A DNA stretch of 14,989 bases from a bacterium (lineage in GTDB: Bacteria > Chloroflexota > Dehalococcoidia > Tepidiformales > Tepidiformaceae): NCBI GenBank assembly GCA_945861295.1, contig CAMAUF010000010.1, forward strand, positions 1 through 14,989. The letters run 5' to 3'. Below are positions 1-7,150 of this stretch, in pieces. Made by a program: the position numbers and the translations under genes. The stretch's first letter is position 1. Every line of letters starts with the position of its first letter. Under the pieces are notes generated by a model. The model was not told the origin of the DNA and searched no databases. It saw nothing but the letters and a program-made list of their open reading frames with translations.

Positions 1-99
1 GAAGTGGATGTGCCAGGCTCCGATTGCGGGGCTGGAAAGCCCTTGCGCCTGGAAGTTGGTAAGGATGTTGATGAGCGCTGCGAGTTCGTCCCGGCCCAT
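1..99 (-). CDS. 5' end of an unidentified protein (cut by window edge)
   Basis: An ATG at 97-99 on the minus strand opens a frame that stays open to the left edge, giving 33 residues that begin MGRDELAALINILTNFQA. A strong Shine-Dalgarno AGGAG sits 7 nt upstream of the ATG, which is the main reason to call it. The visible residues look like a short amphipathic helix followed by a Gly/Ser-containing turn; no family is recognised. It lies 78 nt downstream of the MFS gene on the same strand, and no terminator is visible between them, so co-transcription is possible. Function unknown. Confidence 0.5.
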   Translation of the reverse strand, partial: MGRDELAALINILTNFQAQGLSSPAIGAWHIHF

Positions 100-177
100 T
101 CTGAATCTCCTGCGCCTGATTGGCTAAGCGTACCAGGGATGGCGCGGGAGTTCCCCGGCCGAATTTTCACAGCGAGT

Positions 178-1440
178 TCAGCCCTTGGCCGGGACGACCA
201 CGGGAGCGGGCGTACCGCGCGTGAGCGTTAACCGCGCCATCGACGAAACGGCGATGACGGCCATGACAAGCACGCCCATGGTGAAGAGCGTCTGGCGTTC
301 GCCGATTGCGTCGGCCAGTGCGCCGAACGGCAGGCCGACGAGGCTGTTGAAGCCCCAGGCGAGCATGGTAAGCGACATCACTCGCCCGTAGTACGCCGGG
401 TCCGACTCCCGCATGAGCAGCGCGCTGTTAATGAGCTGAAACACGCTCGAACCCGCGCCGACGAGCAGCATGACCACGAGGGCGCCCGCGAAGTTGCCTG
501 CCACCGCCAGACCGAGCAACGAGAGGCCGAGGACAAGCCCGGCGCCGAACATCATCCGCCAGGCGTTGGGCGAGTGCACCCGCCCGGCCACCATAACCGA
601 CGCGACGAGCCCCGCGAATCCGGCGACGCCGAGCAGCCAGGCCATGTCCTTCTTGTCGCGGCCGAGTTCGTTTTCGAGGTACCCCGCCAGCAACACTTGG
701 TACGAAAAGCCGGCCATTACCACGCCGACGAACATGATCGCGAGCAGAGCGAGCCGCGGCCGTGCGATGACGTGCTGAAGGCCTTCGTTAAACGCGCCCA
801 AGGCGCTGACGGCCCGCTTCGGGCGAGGCGGCGAGGCGGGCAACCGCGCCAACGTGGCCACTACCAGGAGCATCAGGCCGCCCATCGTGAGGTACGCGCC
901 GCCCGAACCGACGAAGGAAAGCGCGATCAAGACACCGGCAAAGAATGGGCCGATGATCCGTGTGCCGGTCATGGCCACTTGCTGCATCGCGATGCCGTTG
1001 GCGAGGCGGGGGCCCGTCAGGATTTCGCCCAGCCAGGCTTGCCGCGCTGGCGCGATGAACGAAAAGACGAGGCCCTGGACCAGGGTGGAGGCGAAGAGGA
1101 TCGGGATCGTGATGTCGCCTGTCACGATCAGCAGGCCGACGATGCCGAAGTTCGCGGCGATCGTTGACTGCCCGATGAGCAAGAGGAGCCGTTTGGAGAC
1201 GCGGTCCGCGATGACGCCCCCGAAGGGCGCCGCGATGATCGTCGAGATCCCCATGCCGACCGAGACCACGCCGACCGACCGGTTCTTGCCCGTGATATCG
1301 AAGGCCACGATGTTTTGGACGATCATCGCCATCGAAAAGGCGAGGAACGAAAGTGTGGTGCCGACCCAGAGAATCCGGTAGTGCGGATCGGTGAGCGAGA
1401 GGAACGTTTCCCTGAACCAGCGCGAAACCATTCGCCTCAT
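178..1440 (-). CDS. MFS transporter, DHA3/MFS_3-type exporter
   Basis: A 420-residue integral membrane protein with about twelve hydrophobic segments, the usual length for a proton-driven major facilitator. Motif A of the N-terminal half is visible at residues 74-85 (GGVIADRVSKR), between predicted TM2 and TM3; the matching loop of the second half reads GALADAIGERQ near residue 375. The opening WVGTTLSFLAFSMAMIVQN is typical of the DHA3 drug/siderophore exporter (EntS-like) branch. The substrate cannot be read from the sequence. Two starts are possible: the ATG at 1440 has AGG abutting it, whereas the ATG three codons later (1431) has AGGA at 8-nt spacing and may be the real one. It follows the dehydrogenase gene by 123 nt on the same strand, so it may share its transcript or use its own promoter in that gap. 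Confidence 0.9.
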   Translation of the reverse strand: MRRMVSRWFRETFLSLTDPHYRILWVGTTLSFLAFSMAMIVQNIVAFDITGKNRSVGVVSVGMGISTIIAAPFGGVIADRVSKRLLLLIGQSTIAANFGIVGLLIVTGDITIPILFASTLVQGLVFSFIAPARQAWLGEILTGPRLANGIAMQQVAMTGTRIIGPFFAGVLIALSFVGSGGAYLTMGGLMLLVVATLARLPASPPRPKRAVSALGAFNEGLQHVIARPRLALLAIMFVGVVMAGFSYQVLLAGYLENELGRDKKDMAWLLGVAGFAGLVASVMVAGRVHSPNAWRMMFGAGLVLGLSLLGLAVAGNFAGALVVMLLVGAGSSVFQLINSALLMRESDPAYYGRVMSLTMLAWGFNSLVGLPFGALADAIGERQTLFTMGVLVMAVIAVSSMARLTLTRGTPAPVVVPAKG

Positions 1441-1472
1441 CCTAACCGATTCGTGGTGAGGCGTGAGGGCGC

Positions 1473-1496
1473 GGAGCCCGGTGGCATGGAGCCCGG
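1473..1496. repeat. Short direct repeat in dehydrogenase-MFS gap
   Basis: The 9-mer GGAGCCCGG occurs at 1473-1481 and again at 1488-1496, a 15-nt period, in the 123-nt gap between the dehydrogenase stop and the MFS start. It could be a tandem regulator half-site for the transporter or a chance GC-rich duplication. No convincing promoter or T-tailed terminator was seen in this gap. Confidence 0.3.
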
Positions 1497-1563
1497 AACG
1501 ACAGTGACGAGTCTGGCGGTCGCCGAAACCGGCACGCCGGGCGGCGAGGCGGTGGGGGGCCGC

Positions 1564-2829
1564 TCACACGAAGCCGCGCAGGATGATCGCCTGGGCGACC
1601 CGTTCGAGCCCGAGGTCGAACGCCGCTTGGCGGAGCCGCGTGCCGTCGTGGGCGGCCCGCGCAGTCAGCGTGTTGAAGGCAAGCACCATGCGCTCCTCTA
1701 GTTCGGCGTTGACTTGGTCGAGGTCCCAACGGAACTGCTGGATGTTCTGCGTCCACTCGAAATACGAGACGGTGACGCCGCCGGCGTTGACGACGATATC
1801 GGGCACAACGATCACGGCCCTGCGGGCGAGGATTTCGTCGGCTTCGGGCGTCGTCGGGTGGTTCGCCCCCTCGATGATGGCGCGGGCGTTGATGGTGTGC
1901 GCGTTCTCCGCCGTTACCACCTCACCGAGGGCCGCCGGGACCAGGTAGTCGCAGTCGGCGCCCAGCAGCGCGTCCACTGGCAAGGGCTGGCCGCCGTCGA
2001 AGCCGGCGACGCTCCCGCGGCCTTTCGTCCAAGCATCAAGGGCCGCGATATCGAGGCCCTGGTCGTTGACGATTGCCCCCTTCACATCGCCAACCGCCAC
2101 GATCCGGAAACCGAGCGCAGCAGCCAGGCGGCACGTCCAAGCGCCCACGTTGCCGTAGCCCTGGACGGCGACGCGCACATCGCTCGGGGCGACGCCCTCA
2201 CGCATCGCGTACTCCCGCATGCAGGCCACAACGCCGCGACCGGTCGCCTGTTCGCGGCCGAAGCTGCCGCCGAGTTCGACGGGCTTGCCCGTGACGATCC
2301 CGGGCGTGTGCCCATGCAGTTGGCCGTAAGCGTCCATCATCCAAGCCATCGTCTGGGCGTTTGTGCCCATGTCGGGCGCGGGGATATCGCGGTTGATGCC
2401 AAGCATCATGTGGATGTGCTGGGTGTAGGCCCGTGTCAGCCGGTTCAGTTCGGTTACGCTCATCGCGGTCGGGTCGCACATGACGCCGCCCTTAGCCCCG
2501 CCGAAGGGCAAGTCCATGACCGCGCACTTGTACGTCATCAGCATGGCGAGTGCGCGGACTTCATCGATGTGGGCTTGCGGGTGAAAGCGGACGCCGCCCT
2601 TGTACGGCCCCCGCGCGCCGTTGTGCTGGACGCGGTACCCCTCGAAGATCCGGAGACTGCCGTCGTCCATGCGGACCGGGAGCTGGGCGCGCATTTCGCG
2701 CCACGACGTACGCAAGAGGTCGACGATCTCGGACTTGAGGCCGAGGCGCGCGGCCGATTCCGACATCGCGCGGACGACCGATTCGCTCGGCGAAGGCTTT
2801 CCGCCGGCGGTATGCTCTGGTTCGACCAT
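1564..2829 (-). CDS. Glu/Leu/Phe/Val dehydrogenase (glutamate dehydrogenase-like)
   Basis: A 421-residue cytosolic amino-acid dehydrogenase that interconverts an amino acid and its 2-oxo acid plus ammonium, using NAD(P). The N-terminal substrate domain shows GPYKGGVRFHP (Lys77), TYKCAVMDLPFGGAKGG (Lys101 and the catalytic Lys113) and the conserved Asp153 in PAPDMGTN. The C-terminal Rossmann domain carries GYGNVG at 224-229, then EGANHPTTPEAD and the VVNAGGVTVSYFEW signature. Length and motifs fit the ~420-residue hexameric GdhA class; Lys77 and the following elements favour glutamate over branched substrates, but the specificity is inferred. The start is supported by GGGAGG 7 nt before the ATG. 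It begins 37 nt after the nitroreductase stop, so the two are probably co-transcribed. gdhA is the likeliest symbol but is not assigned because the substrate is uncertain. Confidence 0.95.
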   Translation of the reverse strand: MVEPEHTAGGKPSPSESVVRAMSESAARLGLKSEIVDLLRTSWREMRAQLPVRMDDGSLRIFEGYRVQHNGARGPYKGGVRFHPQAHIDEVRALAMLMTYKCAVMDLPFGGAKGGVMCDPTAMSVTELNRLTRAYTQHIHMMLGINRDIPAPDMGTNAQTMAWMMDAYGQLHGHTPGIVTGKPVELGGSFGREQATGRGVVACMREYAMREGVAPSDVRVAVQGYGNVGAWTCRLAAALGFRIVAVGDVKGAIVNDQGLDIAALDAWTKGRGSVAGFDGGQPLPVDALLGADCDYLVPAALGEVVTAENAHTINARAIIEGANHPTTPEADEILARRAVIVVPDIVVNAGGVTVSYFEWTQNIQQFRWDLDQVNAELEERMVLAFNTLTARAAHDGTRLRQAAFDLGLERVAQAIILRGFV

Positions 2830-2866
2830 GCAAGGCCCTCCCGGTGAGATGTCTGGACGGCGGCGG

Positions 2867-3532
2867 CTACGCGTCGAAGGGCGTGCCCTCCCAGCGCTCG
2901 CGCCATACGATTTCGTGGACCGGCTTCCGCGTCAGCTTAACGAGCTGCCGTTTGGGCCGGCCCATGGGCAGGATGGCGGCAACACCGACGTAGGACGGGA
3001 TGCCGAGGAGCGCCTTAAGGGAGGGCTCCTGGCCGATTGGCATCGTCGTCAGCGTCCCGCCGAGTCCTTCGTTCCGCGCGGCGAGCAGGATGTTCCAGAC
3101 GAACGGGTAGATCGAGGCGCCCGGCACGACGGCGATCCGGTCGAGGTCCTGGTCGACGGCGGCGACGACGCGCAGGTCGACGCAGACGATGAGCAGGACT
3201 GGCGCGTTGCGTGTCGGCTCGATCAGCACGGGCGGTACGACCGTCTTGGCGATAACGTCTGGCGGCACCTTTGTCGGTTCGATCGGGTTCCAGGGCCCTT
3301 CGCCGGCGGCGCTTTGGGCGAAATAGCGCTGAGAGGCCGGGACGCCGAGGGCCGCGATCGCCGACTTCGTAGCGGGGTCGCGGGTGACGATGACGCGCCA
3401 GCCCTGGCGGTTGCCGCCGCTCGAAGCGAAACGCGCGTTTTCGAAGAGGCGATGGAGCACGGCGTCCGGCACGGGGTCGTCCGTGAACTCGCGGGCGGAG
3501 AAGGTGGTGCGCATGACGTCGTACAGTTCCAA
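2867..3532 (-). CDS. Nitroreductase family protein (TTG start)
   Basis: A 221-residue FMN-dependent oxidoreductase of the nitroreductase fold, expected to be a cytosolic dimer reducing nitro, quinone or similar acceptors with NAD(P)H. Visible features are the N-terminal ELYDVMRTTFSAREFTDDPV (FMN phosphate-contact region), the ASSGGNRQGWRVIV flavin loop near 30-45, and the C-terminal GLGGTLTTMP...ALLGIP...ILPMGRPKR pattern. The frame is open up to 3736, but residues before ELYDV look unlike the family. A TTG at 3532 has GAGG 6 nt upstream and starts the protein exactly where homologues begin, so that start is chosen; the ATG at 3514 is the alternative. It precedes the dehydrogenase gene by 37 nt. 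The true substrate is unknown. Confidence 0.88.
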   Translation of the reverse strand: MELYDVMRTTFSAREFTDDPVPDAVLHRLFENARFASSGGNRQGWRVIVTRDPATKSAIAALGVPASQRYFAQSAAGEGPWNPIEPTKVPPDVIAKTVVPPVLIEPTRNAPVLLIVCVDLRVVAAVDQDLDRIAVVPGASIYPFVWNILLAARNEGLGGTLTTMPIGQEPSLKALLGIPSYVGVAAILPMGRPKRQLVKLTRKPVHEIVWRERWEGTPFDA

Positions 3533-3572
3533 GTTATCCCTCGTTCGTGCCTGTGGCGGCGTGTCAGGGCGC

Positions 3573-3603
3573 AGTCTAGCGGCAGCATATATGCTATCAC
3601 CCG
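3573..3603 (-). promoter_or_regulatory. Candidate promoter and operator for the nitroreductase gene
   Basis: On the minus strand GTGATA (-35-like) is followed after 16 nt by TAGACT (-10-like, 3573-3578). Between them lies a perfect 12-bp palindrome, AGCATATATGCT (3584-3595), an AT-rich patch that stands out in this GC-rich sequence. A repressor bound there would block the promoter. Both promoter boxes are only 4/6 matches, so this rests mainly on the palindrome and its placement about 40 nt before the TTG start. Confidence 0.3.
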
Positions 3604-5201
3604 CATGTGAACACGACGTTGTCACGCCGCGACCCTTCCAGAGTATCTCCTCGAGAGGATGGCGCCGGATCGACGGCGACGTCGATTGGTGGCGGCTCGC
3701 GGGCGGGAGTGCATGGCAAATCCCTGCGGCGCGCAAACGGCCTCACAAAAGCCTCGCTTCCCCGGGCTTGCGGGGCGGCACATCCCGGAGCCGGATCATC
3801 GCCGGCCTTTGCCTCGGGGCCGGGGCCGGAACCGTGCGGGCCCCAGCTCTCAGTCGCCCCATCCCAAATGGTCCCGCAGCCGAGGTCACCCAGGCAGACT
3901 CGCCACGGGGGAGTGCCGATCGTGAACGACAGAGCGTTCAGCGTGAGGTCGCCAGAGGTGGAGCTGCGTGTGTTGTTAGCCATGACTGCGCTGCCCATGC
4001 TCAGCGAGGGCAGGATGGGGATGACCTTGTTGTTGAGCGCGTTCGAGGTGAGCTGAAGTGTATCGCCAGCCTTGAAAGTGACGTGGCTCGCTGTCCCGGC
4101 AGTCAGTTCCGCGTCGCTAATCCCGTCGCGCGTCTTGTAATTGAGGGACTTGCCCCAGTTTAGGTCGACGTCGACGCGGGGCGTGAAGAGGAAGTCCTGC
4201 TTCATGGTTTCGAGCGCCGTGATGATCACGTTGAATGTCGTCCAGCCGATCGTGACGCCGCCGAGGTTCACCGTGCCGAGGTTGAGCTGGAGATAGGGCG
4301 GCAAGCCCGCCAGCCGTCCGGCCCAGGTAACCGCGCTGACGGGGATCACCACGTACTGATCTGAACCGGTAGCGCTGATCGTCCCGTTCCCAGGGTGGAA
4401 CGTCGAGGTCACGGCCGGATCCGGGTTGAAGATGTAGCCGTTGTTGCTGCAGCGCGTGTTTGGATACTGGCTGAGCCCAAAGGGAAAGTTGATCAAGATA
4501 TTGAAGCAGCCGTTGATGGCGGTGGGGTCGAAACTGAAGAGCTCGCCTTCCTCGTCGAAACCGATGTCGAAGATCTCGCCGTCGCTGCAATCGAACACGC
4601 AAAATTCGCCGCTGGCGCTGGCGTTGAAGACGAAGACTCCGTTCAACGCGATCTTGTTGATGTCGGGGAAATGCGCGACGATCGTGGCATTCGCTTCATC
4701 GACAACGATGCTGGTCTTGATGTCGACCGTGTCACCAGGGTTGAACGAGTTGTCGGCGGGGGCCGTGAAGGTGATCGTCACTGGATAGGTGACCGTCAGC
4801 GTGCCGCCTTCGAGCCCTTCCAGGACGATTGACATGCCGATCTCACCGCTTACGGACGCATCGAACGAGGCGCCGAAATCGCCGCAGATACTACCGAGTT
4901 CGCCGAAACTGAGGCACCCTCCCTCGACGCCGTCGAAACCGTCCGATTCGTCCCAGGTTTCGTTGAAGAGCGTTAGGGTTTGGTCGAGCGGAGTGCTCGC
5001 CCCGGTGCCCCACATGTTCTGGTTGACGGTCGAGAAGGTCGCGCTGCGAATGATGGTCTTGGTCGGCCCCAAGGCCTGGGCGGGCGAGACCGCGCCCGGA
5101 TCCGGAGCGACGAGCGAGCCGCCTCCGGCCACGAGTCCGGTCAGAACCGCAAGGACGAGCCCGAGGGCTGCTCGGCGAACGCGATGGGGCGAAGGTCTCA
5201 T
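3597..5201 (-). CDS. Secreted protein of unknown function
   Basis: The frame opens at 5282, but the ATG at 5201 is preferred: it has GGGAG ahead of it and starts a clear signal peptide (basic MRPSPHRVRR, hydrophobic AALGLVLAVLTGLVAGG, likely cleavage after AQA at residue 43). That leaves about 490 mature residues outside the cytoplasmic membrane. Most of the protein is Thr/Val/Asn-rich and beta-strand-like (for example TLTVTYPVTITFTAPADNS), with cysteines in close pairs (GGCLSFGELGSICGDF, CVFDC, CLGDLGC) suggesting disulfides. The last ~90 residues change sharply to Pro/Arg/Ala/Gly-rich sequence and overlap the likely nitroreductase promoter, so the true C-terminus may be earlier or altered by an undetected frameshift. 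No family recognised. It lies downstream of the rplA terminator and so needs its own promoter; none is obvious in 5202-5298. Confidence 0.75.
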   Translation of the reverse strand: MRPSPHRVRRAALGLVLAVLTGLVAGGGSLVAPDPGAVSPAQALGPTKTIIRSATFSTVNQNMWGTGASTPLDQTLTLFNETWDESDGFDGVEGGCLSFGELGSICGDFGASFDASVSGEIGMSIVLEGLEGGTLTVTYPVTITFTAPADNSFNPGDTVDIKTSIVVDEANATIVAHFPDINKIALNGVFVFNASASGEFCVFDCSDGEIFDIGFDEEGELFSFDPTAINGCFNILINFPFGLSQYPNTRCSNNGYIFNPDPAVTSTFHPGNGTISATGSDQYVVIPVSAVTWAGRLAGLPPYLQLNLGTVNLGGVTIGWTTFNVIITALETMKQDFLFTPRVDVDLNWGKSLNYKTRDGISDAELTAGTASHVTFKAGDTLQLTSNALNNKVIPILPSLSMGSAVMANNTRSSTSGDLTLNALSFTIGTPPWRVCLGDLGCGTIWDGATESWGPHGSGPGPEAKAGDDPAPGCAAPQARGSEAFVRPFARRRDLPCTPAREPPPIDVAVDPAPSSRGDTLEGSRRDNVVFTCG

Positions 5202-5298
5202 GTCGGTACTCTCCCGTTCTTTCGAGGTTGGATGGCTTGGTAAAACCGGTCTCGGCGGGGAGTACCACGACCAGGGCATCAAGCGATCGGCAGGCCGG

Positions 5299-5332
5299 CA
5301 AAAAACGAAAACAGGGCGCCGATTGGCGCCCC
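5299..5332 (-). terminator. Intrinsic terminator of the rplK-rplA transcript
   Basis: On the minus strand a perfect 7-bp stem GGGCGCC / GGCGCCC with a 4-nt loop (5314-5331) is followed by a T-rich run, TGTTTTCGTTTTTT (5300-5313). It starts about 30 nt after the rplA stop codon, the classic position for Rho-independent termination, and separates the ribosomal pair from the secreted-protein gene. Confidence 0.88.
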
Positions 5333-5360
5333 GTTCGCTGTTTGCCGGGCAGGCGCGGCG

Positions 5361-6092
5361 TTAGCCGACTTGCTTGGCCGCGAGGGCCTGCTGCAGGTCC
5401 AGCGGGATGCCGGGTCCCATGGTCGTCGTTAGGGTGACGCTGCGAATGTATTGACCCTTCGATTCCCGCGGCTTGGCGGCGGCGATGGCCTCGAAGAAGG
5501 CGCCGAAGTTCTCCTTCAGCTGCGTTTCGTCAAAACTCACCTTCCCGACCGGGACGTGGATGTTGGCGAGGCGGTCCAGGCGGAACTCGACTCGCCCCTG
5601 TTTCGCTTCGTTGACGGCGCGCGCGATGTCTTCGGGCGCGACCACGGTGCCGGAACGCGGGTTGGGCATCAGGCCGCGCGGGCCGAGGATGCGGCCCAAC
5701 CGGCCGACGCGGCCCATCATCTCGCGGGTCGCGATGGCCACGTCGAAATCGGTCCAGCCGCCCTCGACTTGCTTGATCAGGTCGTCGCTGCCGATGAAGT
5801 CGGCGCCGGCTGCGCGGGCGATGCTGGCTGGCTCGCCTTCGGTGAAGACGAGGACGCGCATGACCTTGCCGAGGCCGTGCGGGAGGACGGTGCTGCCGCG
5901 GATCTGCTGTTCCGCGTGGCGCGGGTCGAGCCCGGTCTTGATGTGCACTTCGACGGTCTCATCGAACTTGGCCGGGTGGATCTGCTTGGCGAGTTTGATC
6001 GCCTCTTCCACGCCGTAGAACTTGTCGAAATCGATGTGCTTGGCGGCCTCGCGCCACTTCTTGCCCTTCTTGGATGCTGCGACGGCTGGCAT
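5361..6092 (-). CDS. rplA: 50S ribosomal protein L1
   Basis: A 243-residue ribosomal protein that binds 23S rRNA at the mobile L1 stalk near the E site and, in many bacteria, represses its own mRNA. The family signature ILGPRGLMPNP is at residues 135-145, preceded by GRVGRLGR; the N-terminal basic block SKKGKKWREAAK and FDETVEVHIKTGLDPRHAEQQIRGSTVLPHG are also typical. Length is slightly above the usual ~230 because of short extensions at both ends. The ATG at 6092 starts one base after the rplK stop (TGA-T-ATG), with GAGG inside the rplK 3' end, so the two are translationally coupled. Its transcript ends at the hairpin at 5299-5332. Confidence 0.98.
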   Translation of the reverse strand: MPAVAASKKGKKWREAAKHIDFDKFYGVEEAIKLAKQIHPAKFDETVEVHIKTGLDPRHAEQQIRGSTVLPHGLGKVMRVLVFTEGEPASIARAAGADFIGSDDLIKQVEGGWTDFDVAIATREMMGRVGRLGRILGPRGLMPNPRSGTVVAPEDIARAVNEAKQGRVEFRLDRLANIHVPVGKVSFDETQLKENFGAFFEAIAAAKPRESKGQYIRSVTLTTTMGPGIPLDLQQALAAKQVG

Positions 6093-6093
6093 A

Positions 6094-6516
6094 TCAGCTA
6101 ACCTCGATGCCCATCGAGCGCGCTGTGCCCTCGATGATTTTCATGGCTTGGTCCATGCTGTTCGCGTTCAGGTCTGGCATCTTGGTCTCGGCGATGCGCC
6201 GGACGTCCGCCTCAGTCACCTTGCCGGCCTTTTCGAGGCGGTTCTTGCCGGAACCGTGCGCGATGCCGGCGGCTTTGCGCAGCATGTCGGCGGCGGGCGG
6301 CGTCTTGAGGATGAACGTGAACGAGCGGTCCTCGAAGACGGTGATCTGAGCCGGGATAATGCTGCCCATCTGGCTGGCCGTCTGCGCGTTGTAGTCCTTG
6401 ACGAAGGACATAATGTTGACGCCATGCTGACCGAGGGCGGGGCCAACGGGCGGGGCTGGCGTCGCTTTGCCGGCCGGAAGCTGCAGTGTCACCACTGCCC
6501 GGACTTTCTTAGCCAA
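6094..6516 (-). CDS. rplK: 50S ribosomal protein L11 (TTG start)
   Basis: A 140-residue protein of the GTPase-associated centre of the large subunit, contacting 23S rRNA and the L10/L12 stalk. The N-terminal domain shows PAGKATPAPPVGPALGQHGVNIM and the C-terminal rRNA-binding domain shows KAGKVTEADVRRIAETKMPDLNA followed by MKIIEGTARSMGI. The length is full. The start codon is TTG (6514-6516), firmly placed by AGGAG 7 nt upstream and by the conserved AKKVRAVV start of the protein. It is the first gene of a two-gene operon with rplA; secE and nusG, its usual upstream neighbours, are not present, and a receiver-protein gene occupies that place. Confidence 0.98.
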   Translation of the reverse strand: MAKKVRAVVTLQLPAGKATPAPPVGPALGQHGVNIMSFVKDYNAQTASQMGSIIPAQITVFEDRSFTFILKTPPAADMLRKAAGIAHGSGKNRLEKAGKVTEADVRRIAETKMPDLNANSMDQAMKIIEGTARSMGIEVS

Positions 6517-6633
6517 TGCGAGTCTCCTAGCGTGCTAGCGGGCGGGCATGGCTGCCCAACCCTCCGCGCGGCGCCGAAAGGGCGCCAGCCATAAAGTATG
6601 CCGATCGCGCCGCTTGCGTGCCAATGCTTGGTC
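6517..6633 (-). promoter_or_regulatory. rplK-rplA promoter and structured leader
   Basis: In this 117-nt gap the minus strand carries TTGGCA (6619-6624), an 18-nt spacer and CATACT (6595-6600), a plausible sigma-70-type promoter. The leader downstream can fold into GGCGCC-CTTTC-GGCGCC and then GGGCA-GCCA-TGCCC before the Shine-Dalgarno AGGAG. L1 of other bacteria represses its own operon through a leader structure; whether these hairpins mimic the L1 rRNA site was not tested. Confidence 0.45.
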
Positions 6634-7032
6634 CTAGCTGGCTGCGATCCCCGCCGCGGCCCGAATCGCCGCGACCAGCCGAGCTGGCCCTTCGTGCTTG
6701 CCGACGCAAGCGACAGCCCCGGCCTTGAGGGCAGCGCATCGCGTGGCCGGGCTATCGTGCAGCGAGTGGACGATGACGGCGAGCCCGGGGCGCTGCCGTA
6801 CCAACGCCCCGGTCGCCGTCAGCCCGTCGACTTCATCCATCGACAGGTCCATCACAACGACGTCCGGCAGGAGCGCGGTGACGAAGGCGAGCACCGCCCG
6901 GCCGTCTCCGGTTTCGCCGACGACCTCCAGGTCCGGTTCGAGCGTGAGCCGCATGCGGAGCCCGCGCCTGACGCGGGGCTCGTCGTCGACGAGGAAGATG
7001 CGGATGGGTCGGGCCGGGGCGTTCGTTTTCAT
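6634..7032 (-). CDS. Stand-alone response regulator receiver protein
   Basis: A 132-residue CheY-like receiver without an output domain. The acidic pocket Asp16-Asp17, the phospho-acceptor Asp62 (VVVMDLSM), Ser90 (switch Thr/Ser) and Lys112 are all present, so it should accept phosphate. The sequence style (EPDLEVVGETGDGRAVL) resembles the receiver of NarL-family regulators rather than chemotaxis CheY, suggesting a NarL-type regulator that lost its helix-turn-helix or never had one. The ATG at 7032 has AGGAG only 1 nt away and GGTGAG at 8 nt, the latter being the better site. It is divergent from the full-length regulator at 7227 and directly upstream of rplK. It may act as a phosphate sink or a protein-protein output for the neighbouring kinase; this is inference. 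Confidence 0.9.
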   Translation of the reverse strand: MKTNAPARPIRIFLVDDEPRVRRGLRMRLTLEPDLEVVGETGDGRAVLAFVTALLPDVVVMDLSMDEVDGLTATGALVRQRPGLAVIVHSLHDSPATRCAALKAGAVACVGKHEGPARLVAAIRAAAGIAAS

Positions 7033-7108
7033 GCTCCTATCTCACCATCCCGGCCGGGGCCTGGAATCGGCGTCTCGGTTGAGCTTGCACTCATCCCTTG
7101 GTCCGATC

Positions 7109-7150
7109 ACTCGGCCTCACAATGCCCCGGACTCCGTCCTTTGGCCGAGT
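7109..7150. repeat. 8-bp inverted repeat overlapping the next hairpin
   Basis: ACTCGGCC (7109-7116) is a perfect reverse complement of GGCCGAGT (7143-7150). Its right arm shares GAGT (7147-7150) with the right arm of the 11-bp repeat at 7124-7157, so in RNA or cruciform DNA only one of the two could form at a time. Confidence 0.5.

Noticed and set aside
1441..1563. Terminator after the dehydrogenase gene
   Set aside because: Only short 4-5-bp GC stems (such as GCCG-GTTT-CGGC) are seen, without a T-tract. Not enough to call.
1714..3610. Plus-strand open frames of 377 and 336 codons (1714-2847 and 2600-3610)
   Set aside because: They are antisense to the dehydrogenase and nitroreductase, whose motifs are unmistakable; the plus-strand translations show no domains.
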